Origin: Acidimicrobiia bacterium
GTDB taxonomy: Bacteria > Actinomycetota > Acidimicrobiia > Spongiisociales > UBA5794
DNA length: 32,416 nucleotides
Assembly (NCBI GenBank): GCA_030066715.1
Contig: JASJBC010000037.1
Span: 1 to 32,416, forward strand
Direction of reading: 5' to 3'
A program made the translations under genes and the position numbers. The notes under the pieces were generated by a model. It did not search any database, was not told where the DNA came from, and saw nothing but the letters and a program-made list of their open reading frames with translations. Positions 7,941-17,387 of the stretch are shown here, piece by piece (within the stretch, counting starts at the first letter, position 1; every line of letters begins with the position of its first letter).

Positions 7941-8751
7941 ACGGCGAGCCGTGATCGAGTGCACCGGCCTGCTGCGGGTGTTCGAGTCGGCGAGCGGTCG
8001 CGTCCAGGCGGTTCGGGGCGTGGATCTGACGATTGAGTCCGGTCGAACCGCAGCGGTCGTGGGCCCGTCCGGGAGCGGCAAGACCTCCCTTTTGCGCATG
8101 ATCGGAGGGCTGGACGAACCCTCGGCAGGTGATGTGCTCATCGACGGGGTCAACCTTGCACGCCTTTCCCGGTCGGCCCGACGGCGGATGCGGGCACGGT
8201 TGATCGCCAACGTGCACCAGCGCCCGACCGACAACCTGCTCCCGCACCTCACCGCGCTCGATCAGGTCGTTCGAGTGGCGCACCGGCGCAGCTCGGGGCT
8301 GAGCGAGTCGCTGCGGATCCTCGACCAGCTGGGTCTCGGGGACCGGGCGCACCACCTCCCCGGCCAGATGTCGGGCGGTGAGCAGCAACGGTTGGCGTTC
8401 GCCCGCGGTGCGGTCGGCGGACCGGCGGTGATCGTCGCCGACGAGCCGACCGCCGAGCTCGACACTTCCAGCACCGACCGGGTCCTCGACGCCATCGAGC
8501 GGCTGTCCGAGGAAGGCATCACAGTGTTGACTGCCACGCACGACCCGCGAGTGCTGAGCCGGGTCGACGAGGTGATCATGCTCCGCGACGGTTCGGTTGC
8601 GTCGGTCACAGACAGTGGAACGGAGCTCGCCGTCATCGATCATGCCGGTCGGATCCAGCTCCCACCCGAAGTGCGTGAGCATTTCCCCAACCGAAGGGCG
8701 CGGATCTCGTGGGATGCCGAGCAGCGCATCTTCACAGTGGAGGAGCCATGA
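7930..8751 (+). CDS. ABC transporter ATP-binding protein (LolD/MacB type) with C-terminal extension
   Basis: Walker A GPSGSGKTS, signature MSGGEQQRLAFARG, Walker B VIVADEPTAELD, H-loop ATHDPRV. Extension AVIDHAGRIQLPPEVREHFPNRRARISWDAEQRIFTVEEP. Confidence 0.95.
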   Translation: MTSERRAVIECTGLLRVFESASGRVQAVRGVDLTIESGRTAAVVGPSGSGKTSLLRMIGGLDEPSAGDVLIDGVNLARLSRSARRRMRARLIANVHQRPTDNLLPHLTALDQVVRVAHRRSSGLSESLRILDQLGLGDRAHHLPGQMSGGEQQRLAFARGAVGGPAVIVADEPTAELDTSSTDRVLDAIERLSEEGITVLTATHDPRVLSRVDEVIMLRDGSVASVTDSGTELAVIDHAGRIQLPPEVREHFPNRRARISWDAEQRIFTVEEP

Positions 8752-9374
8752 GCATCGTTGCGGCGGAGAACGTCACAAAGCGGTACCGACGTGGTCGCGA
8801 GACGGTCACCGCCGTAGATGCTGCGTCCTTCGAAGTCGTCGCCGGCCAGATCACAGGGCTCGTGGGACCGTCGGGCTCGGGGAAGACGACATTGCTAGAC
8901 ATCGTGGTCGGGGGCACGGAACCCGACAATGGCCGGGTCACAGGGTTGCCGGACGAGCCGATGTGGGCCGAGCTCGCCATCGTTCCGCAGGCAATCGGCC
9001 TGCTACCCGAGTTGACGATTAGGGAGAACATCGACCTGCCCCGCCGCCTTGGGATTCCCGCGCCAGTCGACACTGACCAGGTGATGACCGATCTTGGGAT
9101 CGCCGCGCTTGTCGACCGTGCGCCAGACGAGGTTTCACTAGGAGAACAGCAGCGGGCTGCGATCGCTCGGGCCCTCGTTGCCTCCCCGCGGCTTCTCGTC
9201 GCCGACGAGCCGACGAGCCACCAGGATGAGGCCAACGTGCAACGGGTGGTGACGGCACTACACGACACGACGCAGACGGGCTCGGGAGTCTTGGTTGCGA
9301 CGCACGACCCGCGCGTCATCGAAAGGTGCGATCGTATCCTGTGGATGCGCGACGGGGTCGTGAACCTCCACTGA
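8748..9374 (+). CDS. ABC transporter ATP-binding protein
   Basis: ATG 8748 (ATGA overlap); Walker A GPSGSGKTT, signature-like VSLGEQQRAAIARAL, Walker B LLVADEPTSHQD, H-loop ATHDPRV. Confidence 0.94.
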   Translation: MSIVAAENVTKRYRRGRETVTAVDAASFEVVAGQITGLVGPSGSGKTTLLDIVVGGTEPDNGRVTGLPDEPMWAELAIVPQAIGLLPELTIRENIDLPRRLGIPAPVDTDQVMTDLGIAALVDRAPDEVSLGEQQRAAIARALVASPRLLVADEPTSHQDEANVQRVVTALHDTTQTGSGVLVATHDPRVIERCDRILWMRDGVVNLH

Positions 9375-9450
9375 CACCTGCCTGATCCAATTAGCTCGAG
9401 CACATGCAATCCGCCCGCGACTTCCCTGTCGTCGGCGCCGGAGCATGGAG

Positions 9451-10224
9451 TTACGACATGAAGCCCTGTTTCCTCAGGTAGGCCAGGAGGGATGCCGAGT
9501 GCCTCTCGTGGGCCTCCGGGGTGTATTTGAGGCGCGTGTAGACCTGCGCCAGGTTCTCCACGTCCGACTCTTCGATCATCTGGCGCAGCCGGGCGTTCGC
9601 CATGTAGCGATCCCAACCGACCTTGTTGCGCTCCCGGTAGATCTCCTCGATCTCCTCCGCCGTGTGATCGTGGTAGCGCTCGTAGTGAACCAGGCCGGAG
9701 AAGGGGAGCCGATCTCGCCTCTGGGGCTCCTCATCGGGCCAGCCAAGCGAGAATCCCGTTACCGGGACGACTCCGGCGGGCAGCTCCAGCACCTCGCCGA
9801 CCAGGTGTGCGTTGCCCAACGTGGCGCCGATGTAGCAGATCCCCAGCCCCTTGGCCTCCGCCGCCAGCGCAACGTTCTGCGAGACCAGCACCGCATCGAT
9901 GGCTCCGATCATGAAGGCGAAGAAGTCGCCGAAGTTGTCCGGCGCATCGTTCTGCGCCAGCCACTTCCGCATTCGGCGGAAATCCGAGCAGAACGTCACT
10001 TGTACCGGGGCGTCGCGCACCATCTGCTGTTGCTTCAGGGGCAGAAAGAGCCGCTCTCGGGTCTCCTGATCGCGGGAAACGACCAGCGAGTAGGAGTTCA
10101 TGTTCCCGTACGAGGACGCCCGGATCCCGGCCTCGAGGACCTCCGTCAGCATGTCCTCTGCAACCGGATCCGTCTTGAACTTGCGGACGGATCGGTGATC
10201 GCTGATTGCCTCGAGGATGTCCAT
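9451..10224 (-). CDS. Nitroreductase-family oxidoreductase
   Basis: From ATG at 10224: [52 protein letters not shown]...[52 protein letters not shown] nitroreductase fold, NfsA-like. Confidence 0.9.
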   Translation of the reverse strand: MDILEAISDHRSVRKFKTDPVAEDMLTEVLEAGIRASSYGNMNSYSLVVSRDQETRERLFLPLKQQQMVRDAPVQVTFCSDFRRMRKWLAQNDAPDNFGDFFAFMIGAIDAVLVSQNVALAAEAKGLGICYIGATLGNAHLVGEVLELPAGVVPVTGFSLGWPDEEPQRRDRLPFSGLVHYERYHDHTAEEIEEIYRERNKVGWDRYMANARLRQMIEESDVENLAQVYTRLKYTPEAHERHSASLLAYLRKQGFMS

Positions 10225-10351
10225 CGCCCAAATGCTAGGCGTGCCCGGCGATCTCGAAATATGCGGAATGAACAACAAATTGTCGGCGAGGGGTTTCGGA
10301 TGCTTCAATGGGTGTACCAGCAGAGGAAGCCCGCAGGGAAAGGTGGCAGCC

Positions 10352-11686
10352 ATGGCCGAGTTCTTCACCGAGGTGACCGAGCCCATCCGCTACGAGGGTC
10401 CGGACACAGCGAACCCCCTTGCGTTCCGGGTGTACGACCCGGACCGCATCGTTGCCGGCAAGCGTCTCGAGGACCACCTCCGTATTGCGGTCTGCTACTG
10501 GCACTCGTTCCAGTGGCCGGGGAGCGACATCTTTGGCGACGGCACGTTCGATCGCCCTTGGCTCGACAATCCCGCCGACGAGATGGCAGCGGCCCGGCAG
10601 AAGATGGACGCCGCCTTCGAGTTCTTCACCAAGCTCGGCACGCCGTATTTCTGCTTCCACGACCGTGACATCGCACCGGACGGCGCCGACTACGGCGAGA
10701 CGGTGAGCAATCTCCACCAGATGGTCGACTACGCCGCCGAGAAGATGGAGCAGACGGGCGTCAAGCTGCTGTGGGGCACCGCCAACCTGTTCAGCCATCC
10801 CCGCTTCATGGCGGGGGCATCGACCAACCCGAATCCGGAGGCGTTTGCGTTCGCCGCGGCTCAGGTGCGGCACGCTCTCGACGCCACCAAGCGGCTCGAT
10901 GGTCAGAGCTACGTTCTCTGGGGCGGTCGCGAAGGCTACGACACGCTGCTGAACACGGATCTGAAGCAAGAGGGTGCCCAGTTCGCCCGGTTCCTCGAGA
11001 TGGTCGCCGAGCACAAGCGCAAGATCGGGTTCGAAGGGCAACTCTTCATCGAGCCGAAGCCGCAAGAGCCGACCAAGCACCAGTACGACTACGACAGTGC
11101 CACGGTTCACGGCTTCCTCGAGCGTTTCGATCTCGTCGATGAGTTCCAGGTCAATATCGAGGTCAACCATGCGACGCTCGCCGGCCACAGCTTCCACCAC
11201 GAAGTTGCCTACGCCGTCCAGCACGGCATCTTCGGCAGCATCGATGCGAACCGCGGCGATCCTCAGAACGGCTGGGACACCGACCAGTTCCCCAACTCAG
11301 TCGAGGAGTTGGTGCCGCCGCTCCATGAGATATTTGGCGCAGGCGGTTTCAAGTACGGCGGCTTCAACTTCGACACGAAACTCCGCCGGCAGAGCGTCGA
11401 CCGGACCGACCTGTTCCACGGGCACATCGGCGGCATCGACACCCTGGCCAAGGCGACTCTCATTGCCTTCGATCTCCTGGAGAAGGAGACATTGACGAAG
11501 GTCCGCCGGGATCGCTACGCGGGCTGGAGCGGAGACCTCGGCAAGTGGATCCTGTCCCCCGACTCCTCGCTCGAGGCTGTCGCCGACAAGGTGCTCGCCG
11601 ACGGCATCGACCCGGTTCCCGTCTCCGGTCGGCAGGAGGTTCTGGAGAATCTCGTCAACAGAGCCATCTGGTCCGATCCCTCCTAG
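10352..11686 (+). CDS. xylA: Xylose isomerase
   Basis: 444 aa; [27 protein letters not shown]...[11 protein letters not shown]...[21 protein letters not shown]...[17 protein letters not shown]...[17 protein letters not shown]...[20 protein letters not shown]. Confidence 0.97.
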   Translation: MAEFFTEVTEPIRYEGPDTANPLAFRVYDPDRIVAGKRLEDHLRIAVCYWHSFQWPGSDIFGDGTFDRPWLDNPADEMAAARQKMDAAFEFFTKLGTPYFCFHDRDIAPDGADYGETVSNLHQMVDYAAEKMEQTGVKLLWGTANLFSHPRFMAGASTNPNPEAFAFAAAQVRHALDATKRLDGQSYVLWGGREGYDTLLNTDLKQEGAQFARFLEMVAEHKRKIGFEGQLFIEPKPQEPTKHQYDYDSATVHGFLERFDLVDEFQVNIEVNHATLAGHSFHHEVAYAVQHGIFGSIDANRGDPQNGWDTDQFPNSVEELVPPLHEIFGAGGFKYGGFNFDTKLRRQSVDRTDLFHGHIGGIDTLAKATLIAFDLLEKETLTKVRRDRYAGWSGDLGKWILSPDSSLEAVADKVLADGIDPVPVSGRQEVLENLVNRAIWSDPS

Positions 11687-11770
11687 TGGCGGCGAGGGGC
11701 CGTGCCTGGCGCGGCCCCGCGGAGAGTCATCGCAAGGCACAAGAACCCCGATCGGGTACGCTGCCCGCTG

Positions 11771-13135
11771 ATGAGAACCCGCCGCATACTCTTCCCCGCC
11801 GTCGCTCTGGCCCTCTTCCTTGGCGCCTGCTCCGGGCAAGCCGAGAACCAAACGACAACACAGGCGCCGCAGACCTCCGCCGGCCCGGAGACCACAACGA
11901 CGATTGACGCCTCCCGAAACGGTGTCACGCCGATCGTATCGGCCGGGGCCGGGATCGAACCAGAAGTCGTCGACCGTCTCACCGAACAGATCACCGAGCT
12001 CGTTGCGGCGACAGAGGAGGTTCGCGGGTTGCCGTTTCTCGCTCCGCCGAACGTGAGCATCCTGACGCCTGCGGAGCTCGAGCAGCGGGTCAGGGACGAC
12101 ATCGCCGAGGAGTTGGTCCCCGAGGAGCTGGCCGTCGACGAGCGATTGCTCGAGCTGCTCGGGCTGCTCGAACCGGGTGACGACCTCGAGCAGATCCTCC
12201 TCGACCTCTACGGAGAGCAGGTCGCCGGTTTCTACGACGGAGAGACCGGGGAACTCGTTGTTGGCGGAGAGGCCGCCGACATCACCCCCTACACGAAGAG
12301 CGTGATAGTCCATGAGCTCATCCACGCCCTCACGGATCAGCACTTCATGTTCCACGACGACTTCGTGGATATGTTCGACGAGCAGCGCTACGAGGAAGGA
12401 TCTGCGTTCCAGGCGCTCATCGAGGGCGATGCGACGTACTTCCAGTTCGTCTACATCCAACAGCTGCCGATTGCGGAGCAGCTGGCGATGGCGACGGAAG
12501 CGCTCGAGCTGTTGCAGGAGACCAACACCGACGGTGTCCCCGAGTGGATCCTGACGGACCTCTCCTTTCCCTACGAGAGCGGGCAGTTCTTCGTAGAGAA
12601 CCTCGTGGGCTCAGGAGGAATAGCTGCCGTCGACGCGGCATACACCGACCGCCCGCTGTCGACTGAAGTAGTGCTGCATCCGTCACGGTTCGAGGGTGGA
12701 GAGACCGTGCTCGAAGTTGTGCCGGTGGAGGTCACAGTCGACGGATACGAGGTGCACGAGGCGTCATCGTATGGTGAGTGGGGGCTGCAAGTGCTCCTCG
12801 GTGAGTCCGCGTCACCCGGCGTGGCGGTGCAGGCCGCCAACGGCTGGGGTGGGGACTCGTATCAGGTCCTCTACGACGACGATGACGTCTTGTTTGCGCT
12901 GGCCTACAAGGGAGATTCCGAGGATGACTCCTTCGAGCTGGCCGATGCCCTGATCACGATGGTGCGCGACGGATTGGCAATGGGTGAGGGCGTCGGCGAT
13001 GGTGGCGGCATCTCATTCAACGCTGAAGACGGTCGTTATGCCCATGTCGACAGGATCGGAGATGGGCTCATCTTTGTCCTGGCCACTGATCCCGCAGCAG
13101 GTGCGACGGCGGTGGATCAGATGAGGGTTCCCTGA
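11771..13135 (+). CDS. Lipoprotein with putative gluzincin-like metallopeptidase motif
   Basis: ATG 11771: MRTRRILFPAVALALFLGAC (lipobox LGAC); VIVHELIHALTDQHF (HExxH) and downstream EEGSAFQALIEGDATYFQF, a candidate third zinc ligand. Confidence 0.7.
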   Translation: MRTRRILFPAVALALFLGACSGQAENQTTTQAPQTSAGPETTTTIDASRNGVTPIVSAGAGIEPEVVDRLTEQITELVAATEEVRGLPFLAPPNVSILTPAELEQRVRDDIAEELVPEELAVDERLLELLGLLEPGDDLEQILLDLYGEQVAGFYDGETGELVVGGEAADITPYTKSVIVHELIHALTDQHFMFHDDFVDMFDEQRYEEGSAFQALIEGDATYFQFVYIQQLPIAEQLAMATEALELLQETNTDGVPEWILTDLSFPYESGQFFVENLVGSGGIAAVDAAYTDRPLSTEVVLHPSRFEGGETVLEVVPVEVTVDGYEVHEASSYGEWGLQVLLGESASPGVAVQAANGWGGDSYQVLYDDDDVLFALAYKGDSEDDSFELADALITMVRDGLAMGEGVGDGGGISFNAEDGRYAHVDRIGDGLIFVLATDPAAGATAVDQMRVP

Positions 13136-13162
13136 AGGTTGGCTGTCACATAGCCTTGCGAC

Positions 13163-13699
13163 GTGCTTCGAGCGCGCCAAAAAGACACCGAGTCACGTGA
13201 GCGAAAGCGTGCGGCGGATCAGCCGCGACCGGCGTTGGGGCGGCGCCCGTGGTTTGCCTTACTGCGGCGGGCGCGAAGCTTGCGTCGTTTTGCCTTTGCC
13301 ATAAGGCGGGAGAGCGTAGCACGATCGCGTCGGTTGGTCACCATTGCCGACACCGGGGCGGTGTGGTGTGTGGACGGCGTGCTTGTTGCCACAAACCGGA
13401 GGGATCGACTGGCCGGGGTCAAGACGGGTCATGGCGCGGTGCTGGTGAGGACGACCTCGGTGCACGGGTGGGGAATCGATCGGCCGCTGTTGCTGGTAGG
13501 CCTCGATTCGGTGGGGCAGGTGGTCGCGGTGCGGTGTCTACGGCCCCGTTGCATCTCGAGCATCCCCGCCGCTGCGTGGATCCTCGAGCTGCCGCAGGAC
13601 GTTGGGGCACCCACCGTAGGAGCCGTTCTCTCCCTCTATGCTCGCCCGTGTGACTGGCAAGCTCGTTCTGTGCGGCACGCCCATAGGCAATCTAGGTGA
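13163..13699 (+). CDS. DUF192-like protein
   Basis: 178 aa; VLVATNRRDRLAGVKTGHGAVLVRTTSVHGWGIDRPLLLVGLDSVGQVVAVRCLRPRCISSIPAAAWILELP resembles DUF192 core spacing (LxGl ... t..vhtfgm..pldvvfld..g.Vv ... a.~vLEl). Overlaps the start of rsmI. Confidence 0.5.
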   Translation: MLRARQKDTESRERKRAADQPRPALGRRPWFALLRRARSLRRFAFAIRRESVARSRRLVTIADTGAVWCVDGVLVATNRRDRLAGVKTGHGAVLVRTTSVHGWGIDRPLLLVGLDSVGQVVAVRCLRPRCISSIPAAAWILELPQDVGAPTVGAVLSLYARPCDWQARSVRHAHRQSR

Positions 13700-14477
13700 T
13701 GCCTCCCATCGCCTCCGGCTCGCCCTTGCCGATGCCGACGTCATCTATGCGGAGGACACGAGGCGTGCGGCAAAGCTGTTGAGCGCTCTCGACGTGAGCA
13801 CCCCAGTTCGCTCGTACTTCGTCGGGAACGAGCGCCAGCGATCGGTCGAGTTGTCATCCCGGCTCGAGGAGGGCCTCACCGCAGCGCTCATAACTGATGC
13901 AGGCATGCCTTCGATCGCCGACCCCGGCTTGAGCGCCGTCGCCGCTGCCCTCGCAGTCGGCGCCGGCGTGACGGTGGTGCCGGGACCAAGCGCCGTTACT
14001 GCGGCGCTGGCCGTGTCCGGACTCCCCGCGGAGCGTTTTGTCTTCGAGGGCTTTCTGCCCAGGAAGGGCAAGGATCGGGCAGCTCGGATCGGTGACCTGG
14101 CAAGCGAGCAGCGGACAACCGTTTTGTTCTCCGGGAAGTCACGTGTCGTCGCGGACCTGAAAGACATGGCCGACCAACTCGACGGTGGCCGGCAGGTCGT
14201 CGTGACGCGGGAACTCACCAAGGCGTTCGAGGAAGTGTGGCGAGGCTCTCTCGCGGACGCAGTTGCGCACTGGGAAAGCCAGGAGCTGCGCGGCGAGTTC
14301 ACCATCGTTCTCGCCGGAGCTGAAGAGCAACTCGCCGACTTCGATCGCATCGTTGCCGCGGCAATCGATGCGATCGAGTCGGATGAGTCTTTGGCCGACG
14401 CGGTCCGCCGCCTCGCGTCGGAATCGGGGGTCAGCCGCCGTGCCCTCTATGAGGCCGTGTTACGGAAACGCGGCTAG
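13638..14477 (+). CDS. rsmI: 16S rRNA (cytidine(1402)-2'-O)-methyltransferase RsmI
   Basis: GKLVLCGTPIGNLGDASHRLRLALADADVIYAEDTRRAAKLLSAL...LITDAGMPSIADPG...VVPGPSAVTAALAVSGLPAERFVFEGFLPRKGKDR; GTG 13650 is an alternative start. Confidence 0.96.
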   Translation: MLARVTGKLVLCGTPIGNLGDASHRLRLALADADVIYAEDTRRAAKLLSALDVSTPVRSYFVGNERQRSVELSSRLEEGLTAALITDAGMPSIADPGLSAVAAALAVGAGVTVVPGPSAVTAALAVSGLPAERFVFEGFLPRKGKDRAARIGDLASEQRTTVLFSGKSRVVADLKDMADQLDGGRQVVVTRELTKAFEEVWRGSLADAVAHWESQELRGEFTIVLAGAEEQLADFDRIVAAAIDAIESDESLADAVRRLASESGVSRRALYEAVLRKRG

Positions 14478-14502
14478 GCCGGGCTGCCCGGTTGGACCGT
14501 TC

Positions 14503-14739
14503 CTAACCCGCCAGGGTGGACCGGCATGATGCGCAGACTCCACGTCCCTTGAATTCGCTCACATCATCTGTCGAACCGCAGAAGACACAAGTTGCGTCGA
14601 GTTTGCGGATGATTATCGAGTCGCCGTCCACCGAAATGGCGAGTTCGTCCCCCTCGCGGATATTGAAGAGTCGGCGAGTCTCGGCGGGAATCACGATCCG
14701 TCCGAGGTCGTCGATCTTACGCACCATTGCGGTGTTCAA
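14503..14739 (-). CDS. AbrB/SpoVT-family transcriptional regulator with C-terminal zinc ribbon
   Basis: (M)NTAMVRKIDDLGRIVIPAETRRLFNIREGDELAISVDGDSIIIRKLDATCVFCGSTDDVSEFKGRGVCASCRSTLAG. TTG start at 14739 is 8 nt downstream of GGAGGT; ATG 14727 is an alternative. Two CxxC pairs. Confidence 0.9.
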   Translation of the reverse strand: MNTAMVRKIDDLGRIVIPAETRRLFNIREGDELAISVDGDSIIIRKLDATCVFCGSTDDVSEFKGRGVCASCRSTLAG

Positions 14740-14964
14740 GAGATCGCACCTCCAGGTTATCGACGACGGCTTATCCGTCATCTGGCTTCTCTGACGCTCC
14801 CGAGTGTACCCCAGAGAGTGGAAACCGGGGGAGCGTTCCCAGTCGTCGGCAAACGTACTTAGTGCGCAAATCGCCAATGAACTAGGGGGGTTTTTCCGAC
14901 TGGGTGTCGGGGGGTCGCGCCGATTCGGCTTGGTTGGGGGAGTGGCTGGTACCATCCCGCGCCC

Positions 14965-16626
14965 GTGGATACTTCAAACCAACCCCGCACAATCTTGGTG
15001 GCCGTCGCTTGGCCTTACGCCAGCGGATCACGCCATCTCGGCCACCTGGCAGGCGCCTATCTGCCCGCCGATATCTTTGCCCGCTTCCAGCGGGCACGAG
15101 GCCATCGCGTCCTCATGGTGTCGGGTTCGGACGTCCACGGGACACCCATCACGGTCAGGGCCGAGGCCGAGGGTGTTGCCCCGCAAGAGATCGTCGATCG
15201 TTATCACAGCGAGTTTGTCCGCCATTGGGATGAACTCGGTTTCGACTGGGATCTCTTCACCACGACCGGCACCGGGAACCACCATGCGGTGACCCAGGAT
15301 GTGTTCAGCCGGCTGTACGAACGCGGGTACATCGACAAGCGGTCGTCGGAGCAGTTCTTCGATCCGGAAGCTGAACGCTTCCTCCCCGATCGCTATGTGG
15401 AGGGTATCTGCCCGCACTGCGGATACGACGGCGCCCGTGGTGATCAGTGTGACAACTGCGGTCGAACGCTGGATCCAACCGACCTGGTCAAGCCGCGCTC
15501 CAGCCTCACCGGGACAACTCCAGAGCGCAGGTCGACTGAGCACTTCTATCTGCGCCTCTCCGACTTCGCCGACGAACTGCGTGATTGGCTGGGCAGCAGG
15601 GAAGGCTGGCGCAAGCACGTCCTCAACTTCTCCCTCGGCTGGATCGAAGAGGGGCTGCACGACCGAGCGATCACCCGTGACCTCGAGTGGGGAGTCGAAA
15701 TCCCGATCGAGGGTCTCGGCGAAGGGAAGCGGATCTACGTCTGGTTCGACGCAGTCATCGGCTATCTGTCGGCGTCGAAGGAGTGGGCGGCCCTACAGGG
15801 GACACCCGACGTATGGCAGGACTGGTGGCAGGACGACGCCGCCGATCACTTCTACTTCATCGGCAAGGACAACATCCCGTTCCATACGATCGTCTGGCCG
15901 GCCATCCTTCTCGGCTACGGAGACCTGCACCTCCCCACCGACGTGCCCGCCAACCAATTCGTGACGTTCAAGGGGGGAAAGGCCTCGGCAAGCCGAGGCA
16001 TCGGTCTGACGATCGGCGCCGCACTCGAGCGCTACGAGCCCGACGCACTCCGCTACGCATTGGCCGCAAACCTCCCCGAGACCTCAGACGTCGATATCAC
16101 CGAAGCCGAGCTGGTACGCCGCATCAACGAAGAGCTGGTCGCGACCTGGGGCAACCTGGTGAATCGTGTCGTCTCAATGACTCATCGCTACTTCGACGGC
16201 GTTGTTTCTCCGCCGGGGGATCTCGAGCCCGCCGACCGCGATGTGCTGCAGTCGGTGGATGATGCCTTGGCTGAGGCCGCCGAGCACCTCGATGGTGTCA
16301 GGCTCCGTGCGGCCCTGGCAGCCCTGCTGGGTGGAGCCCAGGCCACCAATCAGTATCTCTCCGAGCTCGAGCCGTGGAAGACCGCCAAGACGGACACGGA
16401 GCGGACCGGGACGACGCTGTACACCGCACTGCAGGCGGTCGCCGGGCTGGCCGCAGGCTTTGCGCCCTTCCTGCCTGCGACGTCGCGGCGTGTCCTGGAC
16501 ACGCTGGGGCTCGAAGACGGTGCCCGGCAGCCGGCCTGGGAGAGGCGCGACGTGCCCGAGGGCACGGCGCTAGGTCCGGCCGTTCCACTCTTCGCCAAGG
16601 CCGAGCCGCCACCCGACTCCGACTGA
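14965..16626 (+). CDS. metG: Methionyl-tRNA synthetase
   Basis: VAVAWPYASGSRHLGHLAGAYLPADIFARFQRARGH...SGSDVHGTPI; zinc knuckle CPHCGYDGARGDQCDNCG; FKGGKASASRGIGL in the KMSKS position; NLVNRV. GTG start. Confidence 0.96.
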   Translation: MDTSNQPRTILVAVAWPYASGSRHLGHLAGAYLPADIFARFQRARGHRVLMVSGSDVHGTPITVRAEAEGVAPQEIVDRYHSEFVRHWDELGFDWDLFTTTGTGNHHAVTQDVFSRLYERGYIDKRSSEQFFDPEAERFLPDRYVEGICPHCGYDGARGDQCDNCGRTLDPTDLVKPRSSLTGTTPERRSTEHFYLRLSDFADELRDWLGSREGWRKHVLNFSLGWIEEGLHDRAITRDLEWGVEIPIEGLGEGKRIYVWFDAVIGYLSASKEWAALQGTPDVWQDWWQDDAADHFYFIGKDNIPFHTIVWPAILLGYGDLHLPTDVPANQFVTFKGGKASASRGIGLTIGAALERYEPDALRYALAANLPETSDVDITEAELVRRINEELVATWGNLVNRVVSMTHRYFDGVVSPPGDLEPADRDVLQSVDDALAEAAEHLDGVRLRAALAALLGGAQATNQYLSELEPWKTAKTDTERTGTTLYTALQAVAGLAAGFAPFLPATSRRVLDTLGLEDGARQPAWERRDVPEGTALGPAVPLFAKAEPPPDSD

Positions 16627-16628
16627 GC

Positions 16629-17387
16629 ATGTGGGTCGACAGCCACTGTCACCTCTTCGCAGCTGACGATGCTGCGTCGGATCTCCTCGATCGCGCCGCG
16701 CATGCCGAGGTCGACTGGGTCATGTGCCCCGGTATCGATCTGGAGACCTCGCTGGAGGCGCGCCGGCTTTCGATCGGTGATCGCCGCCGGGTGCTCTGGT
16801 CGGCCGGTCTGCACCCGCATGACGCAACCCGATGGCGAGATGAAGGGATGCGGCTGACGGCGCTCATCGCCGAGGCGGACGCAGTCGGAGAATGTGGGCT
16901 GGACTATTACCGCGATCTCTCCCCGCGACCAGTGCAGCGCGAGGTCTTTGCGGCGCAGCTGAGTCTTGCCGGTGAGCTGGACAAGCCCATCATCGTCCAC
17001 TGCCGTGACGCCTTTGCCGACGTCTACGAAGCCGTTGCGGCTGCCGGCCTCGGCGACAAAGTGATCCTGCATAGCTGGACCGGCGGCCCCAAATGGACCA
17101 AGCGATTCGCCTCGCTTGGTGTCACGTTCTCCTTTGCGGGGATGGTCACCTATCCGACCGCCGACACCGTACGACGCGCTGTGGCGGTAGCTGCGCCAGA
17201 GCGATGCATGATCGAGACCGACACCCCATATCTGCCGCCGCAGGCTCACCGCGACCGGCCCAATGAGCCCGCCTTCGTACCGCTGGTCGGCATGCAGCTC
17301 GCCGAAGTGTGGGGTATGGAACCTGGCGATGTTGCCAGACTCACCTCCGCAACCGCGGTGCGGGTGTATCGGTACGGCGCGCCGTGA
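16629..17387 (+). CDS. TatD-family DNase
   Basis: ATG 16629: MWVDSHCHLFAADD...AGLHPHDA...VGECGLDYYRD...QREVFAAQLSLAGELDKPIIVHCRDAFAD...ILHSWTG...IETDTPYLPPQAHRDRPNEPAFV. Confidence 0.95.
   Translation: MWVDSHCHLFAADDAASDLLDRAAHAEVDWVMCPGIDLETSLEARRLSIGDRRRVLWSAGLHPHDATRWRDEGMRLTALIAEADAVGECGLDYYRDLSPRPVQREVFAAQLSLAGELDKPIIVHCRDAFADVYEAVAAAGLGDKVILHSWTGGPKWTKRFASLGVTFSFAGMVTYPTADTVRRAVAVAAPERCMIETDTPYLPPQAHRDRPNEPAFVPLVGMQLAEVWGMEPGDVARLTSATAVRVYRYGAP

Noticed and set aside
7092-8252. 386-aa minus-strand ORF antisense to the FtsX permease and ATPase
   Set aside because: Antisense to two confident genes; composition consistent with spurious ORF.
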